64,000 nucleotides of DNA from Pseudeuparius sepicola (lineage: Eukaryota; Arthropoda; Insecta; Coleoptera; Anthribidae). The notes beneath the pieces are model-generated. The model was not told the DNA's origin, did no database searches, and was given only the letters and a program-made list of their open reading frames with translations. Location: the NCBI GenBank assembly GCA_963920635.1, contig OY987298.1, positions 117,666,035 to 117,730,034 on the forward strand, read 5' to 3'. Numbering within the stretch: position 1 is the stretch's first letter; every line of letters starts with the position of its first letter. A program made the translations under genes and the position numbers. Below, piece by piece: positions 1 through 11,660 of this stretch.

Positions 1-641
1 AAAAAAAAAACTGACTATAATACTTAGGTACGGATTCTTATTTAGGATTAGGACAGTGTTTAGGTTCGGCTATGATTAGGATTACTCAAAACCTTACTGT
101 ACAAATTTTTATTGTACTAAAGTGTTAAAAGAAAGTACATAATATTATTAGGCATAATGAGTTTTTAGAAATATTAATTACCTAATTGAAATTATTGCAA
201 TTTGACTTTTTTTATAAATTTTTCATCATTTGATAAAACATGTGAGTATTGATGAAGAAAAAATTGTTATAATGTTAAACACAATAATAAATTACTGCAA
301 TTTAAAAAATAATAAATGTTTTTCTTATTTTAGAACAATGAAAATGGGTACAGATAGGTTTTGAGCTCGGTTTTGACTCATCCTAAACAATAATCTGCAG
401 TCAGTTTTTTTTCTAAAAAAAATCCCTAATAAGTACCTAGTACTTTTTGAAATGTGAGTTTATGAAATTGGTCGTAGTTGGCCATGATCACAAGCCAAGG
501 ATAAATTTATAGCGATAGTCTGTGCAATATAAATAGTGTAGCGAGTAGTGTGTAGGTGCCGACATTTGAGAAAATGTCACCCGGTATATTAACTTTGACT
601 TCACATTCCAATTCTATATGTATATCATGGACCCAAGAATA
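1..641. other. AT-rich intergenic sequence, nothing recognised
   Basis: I see no coding exon, RNA gene or repeat family here. Composition is AT-rich with short homopolymer runs. Confidence 0.5.
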
Positions 642-2806
642 CTATACCTTTTCAACCTCAAATTGGGAATAATCAATTTCAAATTGGGAATAAACAACTT
701 CAAATTGAGAATAGTCAACTTCAAATTGGGTTTAATCAATTTCAAATTGGGAATAGACAACTTCAAATTGGGAATAGTCATATCAAATTGGGAATATTAA
801 ATATTAAATCGAAAATCAATAACTTCATGAAATAAAAACACAAGAAGAACAACTCAATTTGTTAACTAAAATTTATAATATTAAGCAAAATTTCGACTGC
901 CTGGTAAGGTTCAAAAAGACTTGGTCAGAAATCTTAGAAAGAAGACAAAGACCAAATCATTTATCTCAAACTAAATTTAGCTTAGGTATAGCCTTTGAAA
1001 ATGGCAAAAAGTGAAGAAAATTTAGAACAGTATGAAACCCATTGGAAAAGGAAGAAAATATAGCAAAAAGAACAGAAAAAATAATTTAAGGGCGATTTGA
1101 GGTACGGAAGTTGTAGTGGGTGATCTTTTAGTGGTGGAAAACGGTTTATCACGATTTCCGGCAAAACTGCAACTCCTATCGAAAAAAGCTGAATGGCAAA
1201 GTTGTAGGCAATAAAAAGATTTACAACTATTATATTTACACTTTTTTCACATAACCTCAAAATATCCGCGAAAAATCGAAATAACCGATTTTTTGGTTTT
1301 TAATTTTTATCTCCCACAACAAAAATTTTTTTTCCACTAAATTTAGTGGAAACTTACCTTCTTATGTCCCGAATACGCTGTAATTTTTTCGAATCAAAAT
1401 ATTTATTTTTACCCCTTTTTTTGATTTTAAATCGAAAAAGTAACCTCATTTTCAATCGAAAATGCCCACGTCAAAAAAGCTGCTTTTTAAAAAAAGTCGG
1501 TTCGCTTTTTCTTCGTTGAAACCTCTACTTTCTGATGGTGTAAAAAAATATATACATCACTATGGAAAATTTTCTAAGAAAATGCAAAAAACCAAAAAGT
1601 CGATTTCGAAAAAAAATTGTTAATCATTGTTTAAAATTTTGCGCTATTTATTGAAATTTACACTTTAATTAGGTACTTGAAAATTTTAAGATTCCATCAT
1701 TGAGTAAAGGAATAAATTATTCCTTTACTCAATGATTCCATATTATATTGATAAACCAAGAAATTGCAAATCGATATACATGTGTCCCGGATAAGAATGA
1801 TCAGCATGGGGATCTTGCAAATGGTGGGAGATAGAACAACGGTTAAATGGGGAAAAAGTTGCTCAATTTTGAGGTCAATAAAATGGTATAAACAGATATC
1901 TAATATCTCTTTTCGTTTTTGAGTTATTTTGAAAAAAGTGAAATTTTGCATTTTCGATTTTATTTTTTTCTTATCACAGATAGGAAAAAAAGAAAAATAC
2001 TCTCTTATGTCACTTTTTAACGGGCTTTAAGATGGCCTTTTTAGATTTGTTCTACAACATTTCGTTTTCTGAGAAACCATTTTCTGAGAAACCATTCTTT
2101 TTGTGGGAGATAAAAATTAAAAACCAAAAAATCGGTTATTTCGATTTTTAGCGGATATTTTGAGGTTATGTGAAAAAAATGTAAATACAATAGTTGTAGA
2201 TCTTTTTAATGCCTACAACTTTGCCATTTAGCTTTTTTCGATAGGAGTTGCAGTTTTGCCGGAAATCGTGATAAACCGTTTTCCACCACTAAAAGATCAC
2301 CCACTACAACTTCCGTACCTCAAATCGCCCTTAAATTATTTTTTCTGTTCTTTTTGCTATATTTTCTTCCTTTTCCAATGGGTGTCATGCTGTTCTAGAT
2401 TTTTTGTTCTCAAAAATTATCTACTCTCTCCTATTATAGAAATTAGAAAGTAACAGTAGTGAAAAATAACATAAATAATAAATTAACTGTAGCGAGTTGC
2501 ACCAGATTTATAGTAAATCTACAGAGATATATACCTATTCCAGAAATATTAAATGATAGACAAGGATTAAATATATGGCAAAAATATGATATTTTAAATT
2601 CCATAAGTAGGTACATATTGTGGGTTTACTTAGATATAAGTAATTAAAATATTGCTTAATATGAAGTTGTTGATTTTTAATTTAATATTGAATATTCCCA
2701 ATTTGAAATTGTTTATTCTCAATTTGATATTGACTATTCCCAATTTGAAGTTGTTTATTCCCAATTTGAAATTGATTATTCCCAATTTGAAGTTGAAAAG
2801 GTATAG
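642..2806. mobile_element. Foldback element (2.2 kb long inverted repeat)
   Basis: The ends are inverted copies: CTATACCTTTTCAAC at the left and GTTGAAAAGGTATAG at the right. Next to each end is a block of about 21-bp tandem repeats built on CAAATTGGGAATA (about 650-795, and inverted at about 2660-2795). A second inverted pair, about 1088-1330 and 2100-2350, is nearly identical, so both arms encode the same meaningless peptide on opposite strands. No transposase is visible. No clear target duplication was found, so exact ends and superfamily are uncertain. A palindromic micro-element sits in the loop. Confidence 0.75.
1698..1734. mobile_element. 37-bp palindromic micro-element, copy 1
   Basis: This is a perfect palindrome around one central base: left half CATTGAGTAAAGGAATAA, then its complement. 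It is flanked on both sides by the 7-bp direct repeat ATTCCAT (1691-1697 and 1735-1741). Copies 2 and 3 at 4714 and 5087 have the same ends but different 7-bp duplications, which is the signature of independent insertion. It has no coding capacity. Confidence 0.8.
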
Positions 2807-4713
2807 AGTCTGCCGACCGACTTTTGGTACATTATCACACTCTCAATATGACCTATTTATGCAACAAAAAGGGGTATGAAGTTTGGGTCGCCAAGACGCT
2901 GGCGCAATGACTTTTGGTGCAAATTTTTGTTACCTACAAATCCTGCTTTCCTCACGATGCGACGTCGGGATTTCGGAGAGAGTTTGCAACGAAATAATTT
3001 CCACAAACGCAAAGGCAATATGGATTAACTTATAGCATTGAATAAGGAATCCGAATACCTTAATCAAAGCTTATAGGAAGGAATCCTAGCTAGGGACAGG
3101 CTTTGTAACAACATGAACCCCTGCCCCTGTACTTAAATTTGGAAACGCAGACAAGTTTACTGATGAATGTGGAGATAATAGGAGGAAATATTACAGATCC
3201 CTTTTGAAAATACACATATATTGTATAAAAAAAAATCTACCAGAAAAATGTGAATCTTAAATTTTTTTTATGGCTATTGAAAATTAGAAAAATTAACAGA
3301 ATGGTCATTCTCATTGTATTTGTGAGAAATCGTTTATTTAATTTCACATTTGTAACAATTTTGTATGATGGGAGATTTCAACATACCTATTTTTAGGTTG
3401 GTTTTTTAAAGATGGTGGTCGAGGCGCGTTGACATAAAATGGCAAGGTTGTAAAAAAGTCAGGATAAAACTAAAATCTTATCTACTATATAGTCGGTTTA
3501 CACATAACCATCGGGTCCATCGGCACGATACACAAACAATGTGTATCGTGACCATCGGTATAATTTTAATTACTTCAGTTAAGATATAGACTTTACAAAA
3601 CGTCCTCATTCCCGACCTATAGTTGGTAAAAGGTAAAACGACGCATCGTGACATGACAAGTTTGATATTTGACAAATGAGGTAGGTACTCCAGTGGCCAG
3701 CACCTTTATTTTATTTCCGTTTCTGTGGCGAACGCCGGCCGGCTAACCAGAGAAATTCTCTGTTTGCGTTTGCACGTGGTATGCACAACACCAAAGTCTT
3801 TTAAACGGAGGACGTACTCCATATATTTAAGTGGAGTATGGAGTAGGGAGTAGGAGAATATAGGTACGACGAAAAAGTAAGACTTTTAGTCAAGTCTAGG
3901 AAGCTTTGTTGGCTTACTAAAATAATTTTGCTGCTGAAGATTACCCCCTAGGTGGGTTGAAACATATGTACAGTTTCCCCTGAATAAACTGTGTGGAGCT
4001 AAGACTACAAGTTTTACCCTTTTCGTGGGCCTAAGTCTTTTTCTTCCTGCTGTAATTTTTTAATTTTCTGTCTATAATAAAAGGTGGCGGAATCTCTAAA
4101 TAGTTAGTCTCTTTTTTGGTTGATTATACGTTCACCAAACTGGAAAAACATTGGGACAACGACAATACAAAGTTGGGAATTTTATCATATATATCGGTGA
4201 CTGACGGTGACCATTATTTACACTGATTGCCAAAGTTGCTCTAGTCAATAATTAGTCAGACGTTGGGTATGGTGACCCAAAATGCTAGTTGGGTTGAAAC
4301 GTAGTACATACTTAAAACTTAGGCATTTAGTGATGTTGATATTGTAAATGCAAATATAGTTACTAATTCTACAGGTACCTATACCCACTCCTACTCCTGG
4401 AAATACCTAGGTAGGTACCTTACTATTCTGTAGACTTTGCTCCTATACCTACCTTCTTCAAAAAATAGGTAGGTATAGGTTCGGCTAATATGTTGTAATG
4501 CTTTTACTTACTTATACCCTTACACCTACCCTACCTGTCCAAACCAAAATAATATTTACCTAATTTGGCAATTTGGTGTTTCCTTTGAATTCAGCTCAAA
4601 ATATTTGCGCCAACGGTCATAGTAATCTATTACAAATAAACTACAATAAGCTAAAAATAGGTGCTCATACGCATATGTACTTATTCGACGTGGTTACTCT
4701 GGTTACATATAGC
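2807..4713. other. Intergenic sequence, nothing recognised
   Basis: There is no supported exon or RNA gene. GTAGGTAC-type simple sequence is scattered around 4370-4490. Short open frames here have no splice or composition support. Confidence 0.45.
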
Positions 4714-4757
4714 CATTGAGTAAAGGAATATATAAATATATATTCTTTTACTCAATG
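4714..4757. mobile_element. 44-bp palindromic micro-element, copy 2
   Basis: It has the same CATTGAGTAAAGGAATA left end and a TATTCTTTTACTCAATG right end (one mismatch), with a longer AT centre than copies 1 and 3. It is flanked by the 7-bp direct repeat ATATAGC (4707-4713 and 4758-4764). Confidence 0.8.
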
Positions 4758-5086
4758 ATATAGCATATTGTACAGCTACTCCTAGAACTTATTTTTCACA
4801 TTTTGAAAAAAATAATGGAACGAGGAACCACCAAGTATTAGTAGTTAGGTAGGTAATGCATTGTATACGGGGTAGTAAGAAAAATTGTCGGTCCCCATTT
4901 CTGGCTTCCCTTTGACCGGAAGTGATCATCACTTGGTCAGTTTTCAGTTTTTTTTTTATATTTTACTGTTTTTTAGACACGATTTTATTTCGAAATTCAA
5001 AGTACGTACCTATGTTTAGGGAATAGGGGGGCGTCATTCGTCATTCCGAAATATGTAGGTACCCACAAAAGTATAGTACCTTTAAG

Positions 5087-5123
5087 CATTGAGTAAAGGA
5101 ATAATTTATTCCTTTACTCAATG
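5087..5123. mobile_element. 37-bp palindromic micro-element, copy 3
   Basis: This is a perfect palindrome differing from copy 1 only at the central bases. It is flanked by the 7-bp direct repeat CTTTAAG (5080-5086 and 5124-5130). Confidence 0.8.
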
Positions 5124-5130
5124 CTTTAAG

Positions 5131-6828
5131 TTATCATGCGGAACAAAAGTATAAGAGATAGTTATAAATTCGGTTATAAAATAATAGTACGTACTTAGGT
5201 ATATAAACTTCAATATGAGTTTAAATAGTAGTTAGTAAGCTTTTTCTTATGTATACACCCGGTATACTTATCACCACTTTATATACAGGGTTTTTCTAGG
5301 CATATGCTTTAACAATTTGTAGAAAAAGTAATTTTATTGAAACAAAAAGTTCCTTTAGACGAGTGTATAAACCGTTAGTTTTCGAGATACAAAGCATTTA
5401 TAAAAAGCAATTAAGTATTTGTATAGGTATTATATTTGTACTATCTGTAACGAAAATATATATCGACTTTGAAACTCGCCGGTATGTAATAGTAATTAAT
5501 AGGTCTTCATAAGGCCCACAGGTATGTTGAAGAACCGCCCGCTTAGATTCGCCAGTGGCATGCGTGAGGGTAAATATTACCCCCCCCCCTTTTAAACATA
5601 ATTCCTAGATGGCCTTTAAAACAATTCCAGTTGGCATTTTAATTTTTAATACCACCTATGTTGTATTTCTAAGAGAAAGAGTCTCTTGTAAAATTTTTCG
5701 GGTTTAAAACTTTATGAGAAATTTGGAAAAATCATTTTCATGCATGGTTCTATAGCTGGTAGTCGCAAAGTGGAATCCCAAAATTGGCCCGATATAGTTT
5801 GTTTGGCGTAGCGTAGGTATTTCTACTTTTTGTCAGCAAACGCCCACTGGTGAATTTGTAAATGGTTCATATACACGTAGGTAAGTATCTGTAGGCTTCA
5901 GAGCTGTCACAAGTACTGGGAAAGAGTATTTCAAATACCAAGTATCAATTACCGGAATTATATGCTTCAAGCGAAATTACTATAAGTACTTTCAATTTAA
6001 AAATTACTTCAAGTTTCAAGTACTTTAATTTAGTACTTGATTTTTTTTTTTTCAAGTAAAGTATTTCAAATACCTTGTGAGTATTTCGAGTACTTACAAA
6101 AGTATTTGAAATACCTTGTGAGTATTTGAAATACCTTATGGGCATTTGAAGTACTTGAATAATGATTTGAAGTAATAAGAAGTGCTGGAAATGTAAAGTA
6201 AAATTACAAGAAAATTAAGCCTAATTTGATATTTAAACGATTTTATCTATCACTGTCATGTAGTAGATACTATTTGACACTATTTTTAATGTCATAATGA
6301 CGTAAATTACCGCTAGCGCTTTTTTAAATTTATTGCCGCACTAGAATCAGAACAACAAAGGGATGAACGCTTCAGTATCTTCATTCATCATAACGGCCAT
6401 AAGCCAGTGTCGTGATTTCTCTGGCACAAGGTTTAAAATAACACTTAAAGCTGCAATATAGCTGCATTTTCAGTGCCCGAAGGGAGATTGTCTTCGCTTG
6501 ACTTGAACTTATTTATATAGATGGTCCTTTTTCAGCTTTGAAAATGTAACAGAACTAATTTATTTACCCGGCTTTGTGCTTTGTTGCTATGATTTAGGTA
6601 TGGTTACAAAATATGATCACAAGTAACTTGTGTTCTCAACAAATTTTATGCATTTTAGTGTGATTTTTAGTTGAAGTGGACAAGTGGAGTGAAATCGATC
6701 TAAGAATGTTCACGTTATTTTTTCTGCATAGAACCAGCGCAGGACCTACAGCGCTGATCTTTTTAATTTTGAACACCAAAACTTAAAGATTATTTGTCTG
6801 AGATTTTTAACAATTACAGACAGTAGAC
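5131..6828. other. Intergenic sequence with short GTATTTGAAATAC repeats
   Basis: No gene is supported. Around 5925-6180 the motif GTATTTGAAATACCTTGTGA recurs in imperfect tandem. The same motif reappears near 7370-7420 and 8765-8850, on either side of the 7490-8726 element. There is a poly-C tract near 5581. Confidence 0.5.
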
Positions 6829-7330
6829 AGGGTGTCTACTTTGAAACATTATACAAATCCATAAATCTTTATTTATGCATACAATGGCTTAACTTTTTTC
6901 ATTTTGCAAATCCAGGGTTTGCTATGATTTCTTTTATACCCCCGATTTGCAGGAAATCCATTATGTAATTTTTATTTAAATTTTGACACCACAGCGTTAA
7001 TCAGGGTATCCCCTCCATCACCAAAGTTTGAATATAGTTCGGTGCCCCCCATACACCAAATTTAGTTTTTTTAGGGTTGAAAAAATTTCACAAAGTGTCA
7101 ATCCATGAGTGCAACGGGTCCACCAAATTTCAACTTTTTACCCCTCCGTAGTGGAGAATATAATTTTTTACCCTCATATTTGGAGGGGTAATTTTAACGG
7201 GAGAATCGCCCTGTCAAATATTTTGGTGCAATTTAGAAACACACTGTAAATAAACAGGGAATTCCATTGGGCAGGTTGGACACAACAGGAATTTTTAAGG
7301 CAACTGTCAACTCAAGAGTGCCCTGGAGCA
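6829..7330. mobile_element. Truncated copy of the CAGGGTGTCTACTTT element family
   Basis: It begins CAGGGTGTCTACTTTGAAAC and shares with the complete element at 9113-10363, in the same order, the segments with 'ACAGCGTTAATCAGG', the 'ATACCCCCGATTT' tract and the 'GAATTCCATT' tract. Only the left half is present. Confidence 0.6.
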
Positions 7331-7489
7331 AGGATGGTATACTTGGATACATTCGCGGTATTTCAAGCATTTTGTTAGTAGGTATTTGCATTACTTTCTA
7401 GTTATTTCAAATACTTTCTAGAATTTCAATTAAAATTTCCCAGTATATTTGCATGAATTACTTTTTTCACTTTTTTGTAAATTCAAGTA

Positions 7490-8726
7490 CAGGGTGTAAC
7501 TAAACTGATGGTCAAAAATGAAACCACGTATTCTTGGAGTCAAAATAAGGACACTTCTTCATATATTTTTTTCTCCTACGGGCCATAGTTTTTTTTATAC
7601 AGAGGGTAGAAGTTTGGAGAAAAATACACATATTTCTTAGTATTTGTAGAAGTATACGAGATATTTTCTTCAAACTTGGCGTGTCACATGAGCAGATGAG
7701 CCGTCAAACTTAAGGTTGACATGAAGCTTCTGAGGCTCCCAGTTGCGGAGATACAGGGTGTTAGTAAAATTAATTAGTTCAGAAAAATATGAATACCCTG
7801 TATAATCGCATTTTTTTTATTTGTTTTGAGTGGTGAATCGAATGGTTAACAAAAAGTATCTCTTAGTATTTTTTCATATTCGCAGCCGTTTCTCAATTAT
7901 TTTTAAAAAACGGCATCGCTGCAATGAACAATAGTCACTTTAAGAATAAATCTAGCAATCTGTGGATGTCAATTAAACTTTATTTAACAAAATATAAAAG
8001 CAAAAACGATAATAAAAGAAACGTATTGCTATTAGAAAATTAAATTATTAAATGTTCGAAATGACCGCCGTCTCTTTCAATACACGCAACTAGGTATGCG
8101 TTTCCGCATGTTTATTATTGCCATTGGCAAGTCCATAGCAAAAGTGCATATCAGTCAATTCTTCAAATGAAAATATAATTTTTCAAAATATTGATACTAA
8201 AGTGCAAAGTTGGAAGCCAAATGATTCAAATAATGCCAAGTTTAATCGACATCCACAGATTGTTAGATTTATTCTTAAAGTGACTTTTTTATTGCAGCAT
8301 TGCCGTTCTTTGAAAATAATTAAAAAACGGCTGAGAATATGAAAAAATACTAAGAGATACTTTTTGTTAACCATTGAATTTACCATTCAAAACAAATTTA
8401 AAAAATGCGATTATACAGGGTATTCATATTTTTCTGAACTAATTAATTTTAATAACACCCTGTATCTCCGCAACTGGGGGCCTCACAAGCTTCATATTAA
8501 CCTTAAATTTGACAACTCATCCGCTCATGTGACACGCCAAGTTTGAAGAAAATACCTCGTATACTTCTAGAGCTACTAAGAAATATGTGTATTTTTCTCT
8601 GAATTTCTACGCTCTGTATAAAAAAAACTATGACCCGTAGGAGAAAAAAATATATGAAGAAGTGCCCTTATTTTGACTCCAAGAATACGTGGTTTCATTT
8701 TTGACCATAAGTTCAGTTACACCCTG
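7490..8726. mobile_element. Foldback element, CAGGGTGTAACT ends
   Basis: The left arm (7490 to about 7980) and right arm (about 8190 to 8726) are long inverted copies with outer ends CAGGGTGTAACT and AGTTACACCCTG. The arms share the segment reading TCAAAAATGAAACCACGTAT on the left and its complement on the right. An internal ACAGGGTGTTAGTAAAATTA motif is also mirrored. No coding sequence survives, so it is non-autonomous. Confidence 0.75.
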
Positions 8727-9112
8727 TCATTGAGTAAAATAATATTAAAAACAAAAGTAATTGAAGTATAGTGTAGGTAGGTAGATACTTCAAATACTAT
8801 AAAAAAAAGTAATTGAAATACATTTTAAAGTATTTTATTTTAAGTACCGTACTGACAGTATGCCCCGAAGACCTGTTAAATTAGGTAGGTACTAAGTACC
8901 AGAGTTTGAACTCGATATCATTTAATTTCGATTCAGACATAAAAAAAGAAAATATGAAAATAATTATTGGCTTTAAAAGCTCTGTATGTTGAAAACTAAG
9001 GGATTATACACCCATGTTTATAGGAACTTATTTTTCTTGTAAAATAACACTTTTCTATACAAATGATTGTCTAATAAGTTTGTCTACAAAAATCGCGGAC
9101 ATCCTGTATATA

Positions 9113-10363
9113 CAGGGTGTCTACTTTTAAGTGTAGGTATACAAATCCATAAAAAATGTATTTTGTGAGATATTTTCAAAAATGTTTTTTTTGTTTGAAA
9201 GGCCTTCAAAAACCGCTTCTTTTGACGTTCCTGCTATTTTCAAAATGCAAATCCAGGCCCGGCTGCGATTTTTTTATACCCCCGATTTTCGCGAAAACCT
9301 TTTAGCGATTGTTTTATTTAAAATCTGACCCCACAGCGTTAATCAGAACACCCGAAAACCCCTACATACCAAATTTGAATAAAAAATATACAGGGAGTTC
9401 CATTATGCAGGGTGTCAAAATTGAGCAAAATAGGAATTTTAAAGGCATCTGCCAAGTCAAGTGTGCCATGGAATCCCCTCAAAACAGTTGAATGGCCAAC
9501 AGGACCACTCAAGTTGTTGGTGTGCAAAGGTCCAATACGAAATATACAGAGTGCTCTTATCTGTGCCATCTCATCAAATTACTGAATTTTTTGTAACTTT
9601 ATACTGGTCAAAAATCGAGTATATCAAAACCGCTCCACATACTATAAACGAACTAAATCTAAAAAATACAGAAGCTTGCCAGTCAGTAAGTCCATATCAG
9701 TTAAGGTGGCTGGTGTGTCACAACAGGAAACGCACAGAAAATGTATCATCTTAGACAGTGACTTTGTTGAGAAAGGCCCAATAATTTAAATTGTTTTTAT
9801 TTGTTGGTTGGCATTTTGTAAAGAAATACATTACTTTTGTGTTTATTAATAGTTTTTCAATGATTCCAGAGCACTCCTGATCAGTATAAAGTTTAATAAA
9901 AATTCAGAATTTTGAGATGGCTCAGAGAAAAATACCCTGTATATTTTTGTAGTAAATCTTTTCACACCAACATTTTGAGAGGCCCTGTTGACCATGCAAC
10001 TGTTTTGAAGGGATTCCATGGCACACTTGGCTCGCCGGATGTCTTTAAAATTCCTATTTTGCTCAACTTTAACACGGTGTAGAACCGAACACTCTATTTT
10101 TTGTTCAAATTTAGTATATAGGGGTTTTGGGGTGTCCTGATTAACGCTGTTGTGACAGTTTTTAAATAAAAAAATCGCTAAATGGTTTTTGTGATAATCG
10201 GGGTATAAAAAAATCGTAGCCGTCCCTGGATTTGCATTTTGACAAAAGTAAAAACGTCAAAAGAAGCGTTTTTTGAAGACCTTTCGAACAAAACAGGTTT
10301 TTGAAAATATCTCACAAAATACATTTTTTATCGATTTGTATACACTTAAAAGTAAACACCCTG
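9113..10363. mobile_element. Foldback element, CAGGGTGTCTACTTTTAAGTG ends
   Basis: The left end CAGGGTGTCTACTTTTAAGTG is mirrored at the right by CACTTAAAAGTAAACACCCTG (one mismatch), with TATA next to both ends, a possible target duplication. Arms of several hundred bases are inverted copies. Related partial copies lie at 6829 and 47105. There is no transposase frame; small open frames at 9309-9754 are by-products. Confidence 0.7.
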
Positions 10364-10834
10364 TATATACTTAATTTTCTTAATCTTGCGTACCTAGGTA
10401 CTCTATTATGTCTTTATTATGTATGTAGGTATGTCTATTAACATTATTGAATACTTAGCACTTAGTCAGCTTAGATCTTTTATTTTCAGAATCTTTTTAT
10501 AGGTACCATATTTTTATAATATTATTTCAACCATTGCAGGAATATCCCCCAACCCATCCACAAGAGAAACGCAGCCAGGGAACGTCACGAACGCCAGCCC
10601 AGTTAGCGCGCAACACACCGCATTCTAGAATTAATTTTTGCAATTAATTCATATTTTGGATTCTCCATGAATTTTTGACCAATATTTTTTATGAATTTGA
10701 AAGCCACTGCCAAGCAGAATAAATCCACGGAATGGTCGAATCGATATGTTAATATTTGTTGTACAAATACCGAATAAAGTAGGTCCTATTTGTCGGTGTC
10801 GGCGTAGGAATATGCTGCCGGAATTCAGTCTCGG
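10364..10834. other. Upstream region of the 11.1-kb gene
   Basis: No element ends or exons were seen. It becomes more GC-rich from about 10540 towards the TATA box. No regulatory site could be named with confidence. Confidence 0.4.
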
Positions 10835-10869
10835 TATAAAAGGGGGGCCGCTCCCAGTTTGCGTCATTT
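10835..10869 (+). promoter_or_regulatory. TATA box plus initiator
   Basis: TATAAAAGG begins at 10835. TCATTT, a match to the arthropod initiator TCAKTY, lies at 10864-10869, which puts the start-site A (10866) 31 bases after the first T of the TATA box. That is the canonical spacing. The predicted transcript runs into the 109-codon frame at 11102. Confidence 0.6.
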
Positions 10870-10977
10870 GTGTTTTGTTCGTCGTTGTGAACGTTGTGTC
10901 TGCCTGCCTCTGCGTGAACTCCGTAGCACAGTTAATCCATCAGCCACCAGCCGTCCGCCCGGAAAGGTCAAGCTGTG

Positions 10978-11013
10978 ATGCTGCCGAAATCGTCCGTTGC
11001 ACGGAGAAGGTGA
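10978..11013 (+). other. Short upstream ORF in the leader
   Basis: This is the first ATG after the predicted start site. It opens 11 codons and then TGA, and lies 88 bases before the main ATG. It may lower translation of the downstream frame. It would be irrelevant if the CCAG|GTGTGT donor-like site at 11038 were spliced to the TATTACAG acceptor-like site at about 11518, which would remove the main frame. Confidence 0.35.
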
Positions 11014-11101
11014 TCGGAACTTCAAGGAATTTTACCAGGTGTGTTTTTACAACAAAATAATCTGAGCACGAACTGAAGAGATTTTATTTATTCGTTAAGT
11101 T

Positions 11102-11431
11102 ATGATTGTCGCTGTAGAGCGTCCTTTAAAAACTACCGACTTAGCAGATTGGATTTCGCTTATTAAAGTTAAAAAGACCAATTTTAAGTCGCAAAAACGA
11201 AAAAATCTCTTCGTTGATGCTATCCTCAGAAATGCTCTATCAAGGGCTGAGACAGAGTTGCGTCAGAAACAACAGGAGAGAAGACTTCGATGGCATGAAA
11301 TAAGGTCGCAATATGCTATTAATCATTCTGATAGCTCTGCCAACTGGAACGACGAGACCTTCAAGGAAATTAACAATAGTTTAGATGATTTCATGTCCCA
11401 ATTGAAAGATGTTAAAGTTCCTCACAGATAA
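11102..11431 (+). CDS. Uncharacterised 109-residue protein, intronless
   Basis: Unrecognised protein. The ATG is the first in this frame after an in-frame TAA six bases upstream. The product is hydrophilic with no signal peptide or membrane span. The middle (about residues 25-70) is highly basic and helical-looking, with a QKQQERRLRW run; the last third is acidic and Asn/Asp-rich (NWNDETFKEINNSLDDFM). A TATA and initiator lie 236 bases upstream and an AATAAA at 11645, so a complete single-exon transcript can be drawn. The 3' UTR has one TGTGAT (11488-11493), the core of the K box known from Notch-pathway target 3' UTRs; with one copy this may be chance. Motifs I would expect of a Bearded-family protein were not seen. 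A GT...AG pair (11039-11518) would excise the frame, so a non-coding spliced form is an alternative. Confidence 0.5.
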   Translation: MIVAVERPLKTTDLADWISLIKVKKTNFKSQKRKNLFVDAILRNALSRAETELRQKQQERRLRWHEIRSQYAINHSDSSANWNDETFKEINNSLDDFMSQLKDVKVPHR

Positions 11432-11644
11432 ATTTTATTTATTATGTTTATTTCTCAAATGAAAGGCTATGTGAAGTTTTATGTTTCTGTGATATTACGT
11501 GTAATTTTTCTATTACAGTCGCCTATTGGGGGATTGAAACCGACTGAACTGCACCAGGATAAGCTTCATTTTGGTTTGTAAAAGTATCATTAGTTTCTTT
11601 TTATATTAGCCTAAGAAAAGTTGTAAATGAAGTGATATTAATTT

Positions 11645-11650
11645 AATAAA
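11645..11650 (+). terminator. Poly(A) signal AATAAA
   Basis: AATAAA lies 214 bases after the stop codon of the 109-codon frame and is followed by an A-rich tract. Confidence 0.5.
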
Positions 11651-11660
11651 AAAACAAAAA

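Noticed and set aside
982..2453. Identical peptides from 982-1260 (-) and 2256-2453 (+)
   Set aside because: They are the two arms of the inverted repeat, not duplicated genes.
4370..4490. TAGGTACCTA-rich stretch as a possible regulatory or telomere-like array
   Set aside because: It is scattered simple sequence, not in register with the TTAGG insect telomere repeat and with no array structure.
10746..11060. 104-codon plus-strand frame over the promoter
   Set aside because: Its ATG lies upstream of the TATA box and no ATG remains in that frame after the predicted start site.
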